A DNA stretch of 64,000 nt from Ophiura sarsii (Eukaryota > Echinodermata > Ophiuroidea > Amphilepidida > Ophiuridae). The stretch spans positions 16,815,874-16,879,873 of the forward strand of contig CM069455.1 in the NCBI GenBank assembly GCA_035610835.1, written 5' to 3'. Each line of letters opens with the position of its first letter. Position 1 is the first letter of the stretch. The notes beneath the pieces were generated by a model. The model was given only the letters and a program-made list of their open reading frames with translations, had not been told where the DNA came from and did not search any database. Positions 1 through 10,551 of the stretch are shown piece after piece. Position numbers and translations under genes: made by a program.

Positions 1-304
1 ACTTGGGTCGGATCGGTTTGAGGGTAAGATATTTTGGGTCAGATTGGTTCAGGCAAGATATTTTGGGTCGTGTCGGTTTGGGGGCAATCAGGGTTAGCGC
101 TGACCTGCAGATTGAAGGGGTCCAAATCGAGAAAACTTGGGGTCAGGGTATCTAAAACTACACAAAATTAGACATTTAAGGGGTCCAAACTAGTCCAAAC
201 TGTCAATCTATGGGGTACCGGACCCCTGGAATCCTTAAAACACCATCCTTGGAGGCAATATATTTTGGGTCAGGTCTGGTCGGGACAAGATCCCCCCCCC
301 CCCC
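1..304. repeat. Degenerate GATATTTTGGGTC repeats ending in a C13 run
   Basis: A motif close to GATATTTTGGGTCAG occurs near 27, 56 and 257, embedded in G- and T-rich sequence of similar composition. The block ends in 13 consecutive C at 292-304. No coding potential is seen. This looks like a decayed minisatellite or the edge of an older repeat; no family can be named. Confidence 0.5.
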
Positions 305-643
305 TCCCTCTCGTTATATGTCACCAAGTATAAGGCTGAATGTTCATTGTGTAGCACTGGGAAAATGGAAAATGATCTATTTAGGCTAGAAAAAGCTAGC
401 AAAAGTCTTCCTGTTCAATCAGAGTCGTATGTATGCATTGTCACTTTAATATCTTTATATTTTGTAAGTAACAATACTGTTGGCAAAGTTATGCCATCTG
501 TCCATCAAGTTTGTTTCCATTCTAATGTCACCTCTGTTTCAACGTAACACTATCCAGAGCTGTGACTAGTCATCAGTTGTGTGATTCAGCTTAAACAGTT
601 GTACACTTTGCAGCTTCAGCAAATCTTATCGTTCTCCAAAGTC
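305..643. other. No feature recognised
   Basis: Ordinary A+T-rich sequence. A 66-codon open frame at 347-547 has no recognisable similarity and no splice context, and I do not call it a gene. Confidence 0.4.
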
Positions 644-700
644 AGTCAACTTACGCAACCCCAAACGTTAATAGTCAACTTGCGCAACCCCCAACGTTAA
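644..700. repeat. 29-bp tandem duplication
   Basis: A 29-bp unit beginning AGTCAACTT is present twice in tandem (start 644 and start 673), with a few mismatches. The second copy ends in the TTAA that serves as the insertion target of the adjoining MITE. Confidence 0.7.
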
Positions 701-1019
701 AGGGGCATTGAGAGATGTATCGATATACTAAATGAGCAAATAACATAAAGATAATCATCAACATAGCCCAAATCCAAAATGTCATACAACTCCGACATCG
801 CCTTCATGCCAAATAAGCAAATAACGGCACTTCCGGGTTGAGATTTGCCGCGAAAGTCTGCGAGTAAAACGAGAGCATAACTTCCGAATTCAGCACCTAG
901 TTTCGATATGATCACATCGAAACTAAGAAAATCATGACATTTTATATGATAAATGGTGAATGTTGGTAAACTGATTTCCAGGATAATTGAGGGCGCACTC
1001 CCATACTTATCTCTCAATG
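701..1019 (-). mobile_element. TTAA-flanked MITE (family AGGGGCATTGAGAGAT), 3' end cut by LINE
   Basis: The left terminus follows TTAA at 697-700 and reads AGGGGCATTGAGAGAT. The right terminus is the inverted copy (ATCTCTCAATG) but loses its last bases where the LINE tail begins. The same element is complete at 44441-44822, 5'-deleted at 46957-47284 and partial at 24694-24885. TTAA target sites and short inverted ends are the signature of piggyBac-type elements. A central near-palindrome (TTTCGAT..ATCGAAA) is conserved between copies. The 138-residue frame on the minus strand (697-1113) runs through this element into the LINE tail and is not a gene. Confidence 0.85.
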
Positions 1020-1785
1020 TTTGTTTGTTTAATCTTTCTTTATTGAGGGTAAACAGCTTCAGTGTCAAGCACTGCTTTCCAAGCAGGCCCTCATCATACA
1101 GAAAATAATACAATATTTACAAAGATATGTTCAACTATTTACACATAATACATGAATCAAACAGAAATAGCAAAATAATATAATCAAGAAGTACTTTGCA
1201 CACAATTAGAGTCCGTTAATCTTAGACTTAAATTGGTGCACGGTCATGTTCTCCAGTTCAATTCTGACTGCTGCTGGTAGGCTATTCCAGGCATATGCTG
1301 CCCTAACATGAAATGTGCGCAAGCCTGAATTGGATTTAAATTTTGGCACAGCCAATGTATTACTGGTGTGATTTCTTGTAAGATGTGAATGGCTGTTATG
1401 AACAAATTCAAATTGGGCAGATATGTATGATGGACTTAAATTTCTCAAACATTTATACACAATAAGAGTTAGGTGATTATGCCATCTTTTATCAAGTTTT
1501 ACCCATTTAAGTATATCTATCATATCATTTGTTGGTGTTCTAATATCAGCTGATAGAATTATCCTAGCTAAGTTATTATGAAGTACCTGTAATTTGTTAT
1601 GAGACTCAGCAGAAAAGTTTGACCAAACAGTGCTTCCATAATCAAAGTGAGGAATAACTAGAGCATTTGATAGCATTACAATAGTCTGATATGGAAGAAA
1701 ATGTTTCATACGTTTGATGATACCAGTTCTTTTACTGACATTTTTACATAAATAATCAACATGAGCAGACCAAGACAGGTTGCTC
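1018..1785 (-). mobile_element. 5'-truncated CR1/Jockey-like LINE, minus strand
   Basis: Read on the minus strand, this holds the C-terminal part of a reverse transcriptase ORF, a roughly 190-bp 3' UTR and a tail ending in AATAAAGAAAG and (AAAC)n. The 3' UTR contains the perfect hairpin CTGCTTGGAAAGCAG (1072-1086 on plus), which recurs in two other LINE tails at 24539-24553 and 30552-30566. The insertion interrupts the right end of the TTAA MITE, so the LINE is younger than that MITE. Confidence 0.8.
1206..1785 (-). pseudogene. LINE reverse transcriptase, C-terminal fragment
   Basis: An open frame of 167 codons from the first Met (1709) extends upstream without a stop to about 1785 with residues LSWSAHVDYLCKNVSKRTG. 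It carries the landmarks of the region after the RT catalytic domain in CR1/Jockey-clade LINEs: LPYQTIVMLSNALVIPHFDYG, then AARIIL-like residues, and the terminal block AYAWNSLPAAVR. The catalytic FADD box and the endonuclease are missing through 5' truncation. The fragment ends in a stop followed by the 3' UTR. It is not functional. Confidence 0.85.
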
Positions 1786-2740
1786 CTTTAATATTAAAGT
1801 GATCTATATTATGGCATCGGCATAAAGTTTTGGAAATGAAGTAAGATTTTATGTGCAAAAATCAAGGTGGAAATTCATTTTTATTTCTTTTCTTTTTTCA
1901 TGCTTTACTTCCTTTTAATATCTTCAAATGCTACTGCCAACAAAAGTCCACTTTTGATGTTATTTGGAAGGGTAAAAGCAAAAGCTCTTTTGGACACAAT
2001 ACTGTTATTATGACTATTTACATTTTTCACAGTGCTTTTTTCCTTGTGTCAGAGATTTCTCACAGACTGAGCTTGACGCTGTTAAGCAACTGATTATTAG
2101 AAATAATCAGCCTAAATAATACGTTAATTGTTGCCTATTTCACTTCTCACTTGTTACATTAGTCCCTCTTATTTAGTGATACTGGATACTCACTGATCCT
2201 ATGAATTATACAAATAAATATAGAGTGAGAGAAACCTAAATTGGAGAACAAACTGTGCTTCTGATTGCAGTCTTATCAAAGTACATGCTTGTTTTTGTAC
2301 CTTTGATTATTATATACTAGCGGGTACCTGCGCATTTCTGCTTGCATAATTGTAACAAAATTGGCACCCCCCGAGTGGATCCATGTTCCCTCCGTTTTTC
2401 AAACAACACATCACATTTTCCTATGTTAAACTTGTCTCATCGTGCCCCTTTTATAATAGTACTGTAAAGTTTGTACTAAGGAGCAATGGACTGCCTGCTT
2501 TTTCCAACAACGTAGCAAAGGGTTAAACCCCAAATTTCACGGAATCTAACCTAAATCCAACATAAACCGGTTCTTCGTTGGACCCATACGGGTCTACACA
2601 GCGAATTTGAAGTCAATCTTGTGGAAAGGGGAGAACAATTCCGTACAAGAGTTGGCGATTCCGTATTTATTATATAGAATGGTGCTGCAAGTTATTATGA
2701 AGCAACTTAGACACTGCCTGCAGTTTAATTAATAGAGGAC
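1786..2740. other. No gene recognised
   Basis: A+T-rich sequence with no convincing ORF. A G+C-richer patch at about 2318-2690, beginning with ACTAGCGGGTACCTGCGC and bounded by TATATAC and TATATAG, resembles an inserted repeat, but only one copy is present here and no termini can be fixed. Confidence 0.3.
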
Positions 2741-3010
2741 ATGCTTGTTATGTAACTGAGATTATTACATATGGTGATGATTGAAGAACTTTAAATTATT
2801 GTTTTTAGAAATTAAATGTTAACTACGAAAATGTAACTAAAAGCATCAGGTTTATATTATGTTTATGGCATGGCTATCCTGTTTTTGTATCTGATATTAT
2901 TACATATTGGTGATGATTGAAGGACTCTAAACTATTGATTTTAGAAATTAAACAGACAAATTTAAGTTTGAAAATGTAATTAAAAAGATTTGACACAAGC
3001 TTTAAGTTAG
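2741..3010. repeat. ~135-bp tandem duplication
   Basis: Two units starting near ATTATTACATAT (2761 and 2896) share ATTGGTGATGATTGAAG-like sequence and GTTTTTAGAAATTAAA. They differ by scattered substitutions and small indels, so the duplication is old. Confidence 0.7.
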
Positions 3011-3138
3011 TATTATGTTTGTTTCCTGGCTATTGATGACTCATATTGGCAAGAGGACCCTGGGAAACGACACAAGTGCAAGGGGTTCTCTAAGGATCGC
3101 TTCAGGATATCCCTACTTCCTGGCTTGACTCCATGCTT

Positions 3139-3359
3139 GTTAACTCCATAGGTACTAGGGGCTGATCTTACATTGGCTCTGATTGGCTATATTGCATGAT
3201 GGAATCACATGTACTATCCAATCAAAACAAATTTTCAGAGTTAACTTCATAGGTACTAGGGGCTGATCTTACATTGGCTCTGATTGGCTATATTGCATGA
3301 TATAATCATTGTACTATCCAATCAAAACAAAGCTTTCAGAGTTATCTCCAAAGGTACTA
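3139..3359. repeat. 101-bp tandem duplication
   Basis: Units start with GTTAACTYCATAGGTACTA at 3139, 3240 and (partial) 3341, a regular 101-bp period. A further remnant (AATCATTGTATTTTCCAATC) follows the MITE after 3576, so the array was split by the insertion. Confidence 0.8.
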
Positions 3360-3574
3360 AACTGCTCAAAAAAGTTTGGATTTTTTTTTTCAATCACAAT
3401 TTCAATCACAATTTGTTGATTTTGGCACATTCAGATTGTGACCTCCCCATGTTCTCAAACAAGTAGCTGAGCACTGGAGCAAGGAATTGCTTCAAATTTG
3501 GTATCATTGTAAAGATGAAAATATCAGCTTTACATATATATATAACACTTAATTCCATACTTTTTTGAGCAGTT
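3360..3574. mobile_element. TA-flanked MITE with perfect 16-bp inverted ends
   Basis: AACTGCTCAAAAAAGT at 3360-3375 is matched by its exact reverse complement at 3559-3574. The target duplication is TA (3358-3359 and 3575-3576). The 215-bp size, TA target and absence of an ORF make this a Tc1/mariner-type MITE. It sits inside the 101-bp tandem array. Confidence 0.85.
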
Positions 3575-3744
3575 TATAATCATTGTATTTTCCAATCAAA
3601 CAGCGCCTCTAGTGTTACCTCTTTTTATTAAATATTACTTTTTTACAACGTTTCCGATTTGCATGTGCTTGGAGATAGGCCTAGAAGTTGTAATTTTTAG
3701 TAATCAGGGATCTTAGGGTTATTAAGAGGAATAGCATAAGGCAG
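3575..3744. other. Remnant of the 101-bp repeat, then unassigned sequence
   Basis: The first 40 bases continue the tandem repeat past the MITE. The rest shows nothing recognisable. Confidence 0.4.
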
Positions 3745-3748
3745 TTAA

Positions 3749-4237
3749 AGGTCAACCAAAATGGTGATTCAAGTATATTTTATTCAATGGGGTATGTTTA
3801 GAAGAGTATTATGCTAAAAGAATTTCTTTAAAATATTGTCCAAGGAAAAATATATACAAGAAATCAATCATAATTTCCAGTGTTTCTTTTTTAGTGTGGG
3901 ATGAACTGTATACGGATGACGCGTTAGTACGTAACAGGTGTTACTCCCAACTCGGTATCGGTCCAGGTCTCGATCGATAAGTCTGCACAAACAAAAGTCA
4001 TGAGTGGATGCTTACGCTATCGACCTATTGAGGTTCTGTGTGCGAGCCTGGGTAACACTCATGACGTATACAGGGTTGTAACCGGCCATCGTCAATATTT
4101 ATGATACAAATTATTTATGCTTAGAAACTTTATATTTTGTTTTCGGTGCAATATTAAAGGGTAATTCTTTTTGCATTTTGATTTTTAAAATATCCTCCAT
4201 CGAGAACAAAAAACTTGAATCACCATTTTGGTTGACC
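3749..4237. mobile_element. TTAA-flanked MITE with perfect 26-bp inverted ends
   Basis: The element is bounded by TTAA at 3745-3748 and 4238-4241. Its left end begins AGGTCAACCAAAATGGTGAT and the right end is the exact inverse over 26 bases. It is 489 bp long and has no ORF. TTAA target plus inverted ends indicates a non-autonomous piggyBac-type element. The perfect ends suggest a comparatively recent insertion. A G+C-richer core at about 3900-4090 is unique in this window. Confidence 0.9.
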
Positions 4238-4241
4238 TTTA

Positions 4242-4537
4242 AGCCTATTCCTTATTGTAGACCTATTTGAAAATATTGCCATGGCCAAAAAACAATCAAT
4301 AGCTTCTACTATGTTTGAAAACCACAATCTATCTATCCCCTGCCCTAAACTGCTATAAACACAAATTTTAATAATAAACATGTTTACAAATTTGTATTTT
4401 GTTTGATTGTCAGTGACACAGGAAAGGTACATCAAGGGATAATTTTGTTATTTTCCTGATGGCCCATATTTTGTTTTCTTGATTGCACAGGTAACACTTG
4501 TAGTGACACTCGCTGACAGGTCTATTAATCCAGGCAA
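4242..4537. other. No feature recognised
   Basis: Spacer between two TTAA MITEs. A 71-codon minus frame (4220-4435) overlaps the MITE end and shows no similarity to anything I know. Confidence 0.35.
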
Positions 4538-4541
4538 TTAA

Positions 4542-4864
4542 AGGTAGGTGTTCCAATTGCTGGCCTGATTTTCAACTTGGTGTTTTCTATTTTTCATGAA
4601 GGATCATTCCAAATTTTGAGTTGCATAACTTCAATGGTTCTTCTTTTAGAAGCAAAAGGTGAGATGAAATTTGGCCATTGAGTAGTACACAAACGGGCCG
4701 GGTAGTTAACCACCTTTGGCCGTAATTCACTTCATTTTGGCCTTAAACGTCTAAATGGAACAAATCTTGCGCCAAACATTTTGCTGAAATAATGGGGTTT
4801 CTTATGATATCAAATATGTTGATGGATAAAAAAAAGCGTAAGTGATCGGAACATTCACATACCT
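4542..4864. mobile_element. TTAA-flanked MITE, AGGTAGGTGTTCC family
   Basis: Flanked by TTAA at 4538-4541 and 4865-4868. Ends AGGTAGGTGTTCC and GGAACATTCACATACCT form an imperfect inverted pair. The internal phrases GAGTTGCATAACT, ATGGTTCTT and CATTGAGTAGTACACA are shared with elements at 21495-21850 and 47381-47648, so this is one family with three copies in the window. Confidence 0.85.
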
Positions 4865-4960
4865 TTAAAGGGGTATGACCCAATTTTTTTAATCATGTGT
4901 TTTTGATACTACAAGAAGGCACATAATAACCCAATTTGTTTAATTATGTGTTTTCTATTT

Positions 4961-5323
4961 TATACTCCCTGTCATAGTTCCTTGGATATAAATTCGTGTT
5001 ATTCCACATAAGCTTATTTTGTTGTTATTTGCGGGACATGGCGTCAAAATGTTTGACAGGCACGAACAACTATTCATCTCGATATGCATATTCATGAATA
5101 GCATGACTAAGGTCATGCACCATTAATCACGGCGTATGACGATTTCACGATTGACCAATTAGGATGCACAATTATTCTTTTTTAAGGGACCGGTACGCAC
5201 TTCCGGGTTTACGTACATTCCCACCTACGCATTGCAATGCGCACCTACGCACATCCGTACGCAATTCACACATACGCATGATTTGATGGAATTATGTCCA
5301 AGGCATTATGACAGGGGAGTATA
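4961..5323. mobile_element. MITE candidate with TATACTCCCTGTCATA ends
   Basis: TATACTCCCTGTCATA (4961-4976) is mirrored by TATGACAGGGGAGTATA (5307-5323). If TA is the target the termini read CTCCC, as in many mariner-type MITEs. The interior has a short inverted repeat around 5070-5100 (CTATTCAT..ATGAATAG) and an ACGCAY-rich stretch at 5190-5280. Only one copy is present, so the family is inferred from structure alone. Confidence 0.6.
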
Positions 5324-5746
5324 CACGAAGGCACATAAAAAACTATTGTATTCCAAAATTTGATTTGAAATACTCCATCAGTTCTCACGATAGATCCCTA
5401 AATTCAATACTTTTTGCTTACAACATCTGAAGGAGACATCTCTCAGGCCTTATATTTTGCAGGGATGATGAGAATATAATCATTACGGGCTTTCTTCTTA
5501 TTTAAATCTTAATCTCAATTTTGATGGGAAAAAGCTGAAGTGATTAACCCAAACATTTACCAATTTTCGAAGGGAAATCAGCCCATATGTTTACTGGAGG
5601 GAGGCAGATCAATAATTTTTCTATATATTTGACAGATTTGATAAAAACAGGAAAATTCAGGATTTTTAGACCCATAAATTTACAAAAAAATGCTCTGACA
5701 AGGGGTCAATAATATATCAGACGGGTGAAAAATGGGACCCTATTTG
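5324..5746. other. No gene recognised
   Basis: A+T-rich sequence without ORF or repeat that I can define. Confidence 0.35.
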
Positions 5747-5754
5747 GCGGCGCA

Positions 5755-7052
5755 CAGTGTCAGAATTAAGGGTAAAAAACTGGTTGTCCGCCGGACAACC
5801 TAGCAGGAAATGGTGGTTGTCCGGCAGGATTTTTGGTTGTCCGTATTTAAGGGGTTTATTTGGTTTAACTTAGTAACCCAATGCGATTATCAACCTTATT
5901 GCCGACAACACAGTTCCGTGTCGGAGCTAAATATGATATTATTGTGCGTTAGAGGAACCCATTTTGACCAATGATGAAACAGCGGTACTTTTATAGATGT
6001 TATTATCATGATTATTTGCGCTCCATAATCAAATGCTATTTATGATAGTGTGGCTTTATGAATAGGGCTGATCATGTAGCTTTACAATCACGACAACCAA
6101 AAACTTAATCCAGCAGCTTCAAATGTGTTATCCCTTTGGAAGCAGTTACCACAATAAAACAAATCGACCATCATCGACCGTATACAGATTTCGAAAGAAA
6201 AATATTATGTATGTCATTTTACCTATTCATAATTTAGTAGATACTTTTTATTATTTTCCGTTTTTATTATGCACGTGGAATAAAGGAAACATTAAAATGA
6301 AAATAACAGTTCTACATATTTATTTGCGAGAAGAAACCCGAAAATAATTCAATAATCATTTTTTTATATACCTAGGTACAAAACCATTTGCCCTTATTAA
6401 ATGGAAAACAGTTATATTAACCAAGATACGGATTATAAACGTTACTTTAAGTATTTCTGGCTATGAGACCACCTGAATACCTCTATCAATTTATCTGAAT
6501 AACAATACATTTCTTTATCTAAAATATGTGGGCAATTGACAACAACTGTTTGCAGCCAAAGTTATGCCGATATACCAGCCGCAAGTTCCCTGTCACTAGG
6601 TGCATAGTGATGACTACATCACAGTAGTACATGCACATGAAGACACGGTATTAACCTTGCAAATTACGATTCAATTCGAGTGCCTCCCCCTCTTTTGCTT
6701 CTGTTTCCTCTGACTGAAAATGGTAAATCGGCCAATGTCTGCGTATCGACTATAATACAGACTACGGCTACCACATGTATGGTATAAATAGGATACATGT
6801 TCAAATAAAGGTCCAAATGAGATCATTGAAGTACGTTGATAGATTGATAATTTCCGTATGAAACTTGAAATATATTATTATTTAGCTGTTGATTTTGTTT
6901 CATTCACAGTTCTGTAAAATATTTAAATTCATATCTTAACTTCTAGAAAGACTTCTGGTTGCCTGCCGGACAACTGCAAAAGTAAATGTTGGTTGCGCGG
7001 TGCTCATTTTGGTTGTCCCGGGCAACCGGACAACTACTTAATGCGAACGCTG
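5755..7052. mobile_element. Non-autonomous hAT-like element, 1298 bp, with GGTTGTCC subterminal repeats
   Basis: The left end CAGTGTCAGAATTAAG and the inverted right end CAGCGTTCGCATTAAG begin with CAG, as hAT elements do. The 8-bp flanks are GCGGCGCA (5747-5754) and GCGGCACA (7053-7060), a one-mismatch target duplication. Both ends carry clustered GGTTGTCCGG motifs in both orientations (about four at 5790-5860 and five at 6957-7035), the arrangement expected of subterminal transposase-binding repeats. The A+T-rich centre has only a 74-codon frame (6123-6347) with no transposase similarity. Confidence 0.85.
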
Positions 7053-7060
7053 GCGGCACA

Positions 7061-7215
7061 TCCCCGTAACCTCACATCCACTAAGTACCCCTCGGGTGGT
7101 GCCCCTTTCAAATTGCCTGACTGAAACTGCAATGCCCTCAATTTCTTAATTTTGAAGGGGGAGGCTTGTAGATGGAACTGAAATTAAAGTCCTGTAATAA
7201 TGTATGGTATGGAAG
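7061..7215. other. No feature recognised
   Basis: Short spacer without recognisable content. Confidence 0.3.
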
Positions 7216-7216
7216 G

Positions 7217-7742
7217 TGTTTGATCCCAAGCATAAGAGTACACACCACCAAATCATATTTTGCATTCTGACATTACACGGCAGTGTTTGAAATTAAGATT
7301 GATCCCACCATAAGTCTAAATTTAACATCCTAGAAAAGGTAATAAATGCTGTTAATGTACCTAAATGTTCCATAATTTTGCATTTGTAGGTTATTTCCTC
7401 CACATCAGGCCCAAAATCTAAAGCTTTTTCTTGAATGGTATCATTTTACACGATTTCACTGTTTCCACCAATTTAGAGCTAGAATCTCTGATCTTAGGAT
7501 AAAGGCAGTCTGTCGTACCTAAGATAGATATCATTGGTCCGTAGCGAAAAAAAATGCTGGTTACCCCCACAAAAGTGATTGTGTTGAAGCAGAAGACATA
7601 TAGATCTTCAATAAAAACAATGATTTGAATGAACCAGTTTGCTCTAATAGTGAACAAAATTAACACAAACTTGACCTCTTAACCACACAAAAGCAATAGT
7701 GAACTGATTTGGTGGTGTGGGACCATAAGGGACCAAACATTT
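7217..7742. mobile_element. MITE candidate with TGTTTGRTCCC and CACCACCAAATCA inverted ends
   Basis: CACACCACCAAATCA (7241-7255) is inverted exactly at 7705-7719. Further out, GTGTTTGATCCC (from about 7217) pairs with GGGACCAAACAT (ending 7742). The two paired blocks at similar distances from the ends support one inverted-repeat element of about 525 bp. I could not identify the target duplication. A minus frame at 7418-7666 is internal and unrecognised. Confidence 0.65.
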
Positions 7743-7767
7743 GATGATCATTGTACATGGCCATGTG

Positions 7768-7976
7768 CAGGCCTAGAAATAGCACCCGCCCTCCCGCCCA
7801 TAGCGGGTAACTTTGGCTTTGGGCGGGTGAAGCTGCAAAAGTACCTGACCGACTGGCGGGTACATTTTATAGAACTCACATTGTAAGTGATTTACACAGG
7901 CTGGTGGAATTCCTACCGGGCAGTATTTCTGTGAGTTACCTGCTCAACTGGCTGGTTAAACAAATTTCCAGTCCTG
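7768..7976. mobile_element. hAT MITE, 209 bp, copy 1 of the GCGGGTA family
   Basis: The left end CAGGCCTAGAAATAGCACC and inverted right end CAGGACTGGAAATTTG both begin CAGG. The flanks GCCATGTG (7760-7767) and GCCATGTA (7977-7984) form an 8-bp target duplication with one mismatch. The core phrases CATAGCGGGTA, GGCGGGTGAAG, ACTGGCGGGTA and GGCTGGTGGAAT recur in order in the copy at 59984-60196. No ORF. Confidence 0.88.
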
Positions 7977-7984
7977 GCCATGTA

Positions 7985-8430
7985 CAGTTGCTCATACCAA
8001 TAAAAAACTAGCTTCATGCTTAGACACATAAAACCTTAAAAGCAGTCTGTTGCTGCTTTATATTTCACCAAGTGCTTCTGCAATTATTTCACAGACACAT
8101 AACAATTTTATTAGTGCTGATGAATAACTTCTGGGCAACTCCCATATCATGAATTGCCACAACATGAATGACAAGTTGACGCTGGGTGCGCCATGAATCA
8201 AATCAAGCCACTGGTTTTATCAATTGAATCAAGCCAACTTTTCTTACTTTAATTTCATTTCAGCCTGCATGCTTATAAGTTATAGGCTTTTTAAGCCGGG
8301 CCCGAGCATATTGCTTGAGCCGGGTCCCTTCAGGATCCAAGCATGTGTCCTTAACGCCCGGCCTTGTAAACAAACAAACAAGTAAAGCCATTTTTGAAAA
8401 CAAACAAATAAACCAACAGATCTGAAAATT
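7985..8430. other. No gene recognised
   Basis: Unassigned sequence. A G+C-richer patch at 8285-8370 (AAGCCGGGCCCGAGC, CCGGCCTTGT) may be a fragment of an unknown repeat. Confidence 0.3.
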
Positions 8431-8439
8431 GTGTCTTAA

Positions 8440-9410
8440 GTCTTTGCTCAAGTCAACAAAACATTGGGACAACATTGCTTTAAACAGGTAGGATATACTA
8501 GGCCACTGCCCAGGCAAGTCTTTTGAAGTAATGAAATGACAAAATGAGTCCAGTTGAATCGTCAGTGACTTTTGTAAAGTCAGCAAAACTTGTTACTCGA
8601 GTCATAGTCGTCAACTTCAGTTGGCACAACATTGCTTCAAACAGATAGGTTTAACAAGGCCACTGCTCCAAAGTTTTTGAGTTTTGAAACAGCAAACTGT
8701 GTTCAGTTGAATTGTTTCTCTCAGTGACTCAAGTCAGACGGTTAGTCAAAGCTATCAACCTGTGTTGGCACAACATTAATTAACAAGGCCACTGCCCCAA
8801 TTAGTTTAGAATGACAAATTGAGTCGAGTCAAGTCTTTAACTCAGTGGCGGCCCAGTCACAACCTTTGCCTCCCCTAGCTTCCCCCAGTCAGCTCAAGTC
8901 CCAACCCATTTTGGCCCCCAAACAATAGAAAATGTTGAGTTTTAATGTCAAAATTACTTAAAATTGGTCAACAAAACATGTGAGTCAAGATGTACTCATG
9001 TTAAAGCCATTGACTGGTGTTAACATGCCCTACCGGTACTTCAAGAAGTTTAGGGTAAACTAGGCCACTACTTCGAAGTGTTTTACATTTTTGAAACAAC
9101 AAATTGAGTCTGATTGATTCGTTGCTCTCAGTGACTCAAATCAAGTCAACAAAACAAGCGAGTCAAGATGTACTCATGTTAAAGCCATTGACTGGTGTTA
9201 ACATGCCTTACCGGTACTTCAAGCAGGTCAGGCCGCTGCTTCAAAGTGTTTTTGATTTTTTGAGACAAATTGAGTCCGGTCAATTCAAATCAACAAAACA
9301 TGCGACTCAAGATGGACTCGCGTTAAAGCCATTGACTGATGTTAAAGCACTACTCATTCTCCCTATCAGGTAGGGTAAACTAGGCCACTGCCCCCTCCCA
9401 GCACTTTTCA
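8440..9410. repeat. Decayed tandem array, ~145-180-bp units
   Basis: Recurring phrases in the same order, for example GGCACAACATTGCTTCAAACAG, AACAAGGCCACTGC, TCAGTGACTCAAGTCA and AAGATGTACTCATG, define about six units. AAGATGKACTC lies at 8987, 9165 and 9309, giving spacings of 178 and 144. The frame at 9104-9373 is a by-product of repeat periodicity. Confidence 0.75.
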
Positions 9411-9837
9411 AGTTCCCATCCACCGTATCAAACATAGTGTTTGTGTGCGCAAGGATAGCAAACTTTGACGTCATACAAGAAGTTGTTATTCTCAATGGGA
9501 TTCTGTAACGCACTGAATCTGATACAGCATGTTTCCTAATGGGTCAATTAACTTTGCCATTTATGACCAGTGTTATCATAATAGAGACTTCTTGTGGAAG
9601 TATTGAAAATAAGAACATATCTGAAGTGGGATGTGCCAGTTTCTACTTTTATCAAAGCAGTCCATTGATGAGTAGGACTGTAGGTTTGCCGGACACCTTG
9701 TGTGCACAGACCACTGTTACGGGTTAGGTTAGGAAACCCTTATGACTTTGACCTAACCGCCCCCCCCCCCCCCACCCCCACCCCACCCAAATGCAAAAAA
9801 TAATACTTTCAAGCACACATGCAGTTAGTTTTCAATG
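9411..9837. other. Unassigned sequence with C14 run
   Basis: Contains a run of 14 C at 9760-9773 followed by CCACCCC repeats. No gene is seen. Confidence 0.4.
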
Positions 9838-10150
9838 GTGCAATCAACCGAGCCTATAAAGTGAGCGCGGTATACTGCACGAAGGAGTAGCTGAGGGTCG
9901 TGGGTGGGACGGTAGGCTGACGTGCGGGTGGTGTTTTCTCTTCAAAAATTTTGATCCCGATTAAAAACCTGGTATGGGGATAGTAGACTAGTCAAAATTG
10001 CCATTTATTTGACGATACCCGGACACTGCGTCTATACGCTGGTTTTTTGTTTTAAAATACTAATTAAGTATTCAATAACCACCAACAAAAATGCACAAAA
10101 ATGTACTATTGGGGAACTCTTTATATAAGAGGTTAAAGTTGGAACCGTGA
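9838..10150. repeat. Dispersed repeat, related to 15695-15840 and 37335-37375
   Basis: The segment 9981-10125 (ACACTGCGTCTATACGCTGG, GGTTTTTTGTTTTAAAATA, TTCAATAACCACCAA, GGGGAACTCTT) recurs inverted at 15695-15840. The segment 9838-9885 (CAATCAACCGAGCCTATA, GCGGTATACTGC) recurs inverted at 37335-37375. Two parts of one dispersed element are therefore likely; ends and class are not determined. Confidence 0.65.
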
Positions 10151-10551
10151 GGGGGAAATCCAAAAAATACTATCTTTGCAAGTTTCAGTCAGACCTTTTT
10201 TCTGTTGGGACACTCAATAGTTCATCAGCCGTCACATTTAATTCATGCCTTGCTATTCATAGAGATAATACTACCTCAATAGAGCACACTACAATTCAAT
10301 ACGGATTAGGCCTGGCCGGTTAGTTCTGATAGACTGGTTATTATATAGTGTGTCTCAAATGAAAATAAATAGCTCTATCTAATAATTTATAGGCTTTATC
10401 TTCGCTATATAAAGGCAATATGGTTGGGTTTAACAACGGTATATTAAAACAAACATTTATTTTATTAGTTCACAGTGTTGTTTTATTTTGTGTTACTCTT
10501 CTTTTAACAACAATAAATAAACGTTTCACAATACAACATTGTTCAAGCATA
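10151..10551. other. No feature recognised
   Basis: A+T-rich spacer without coding or repeat structure that I can define. Confidence 0.35.

Noticed and set aside
697..1113. 138-codon minus-strand open frame
   Set aside because: It starts in a LINE 3' UTR and runs through a TTAA MITE. The same sequence recurs in other copies as non-coding repeat with frame breaks.
8850..8870. CAGTGGCGGCCCAG as a hAT terminus
   Set aside because: No inverted partner or 8-bp target duplication was found nearby; it lies inside a tandem-repeat unit.
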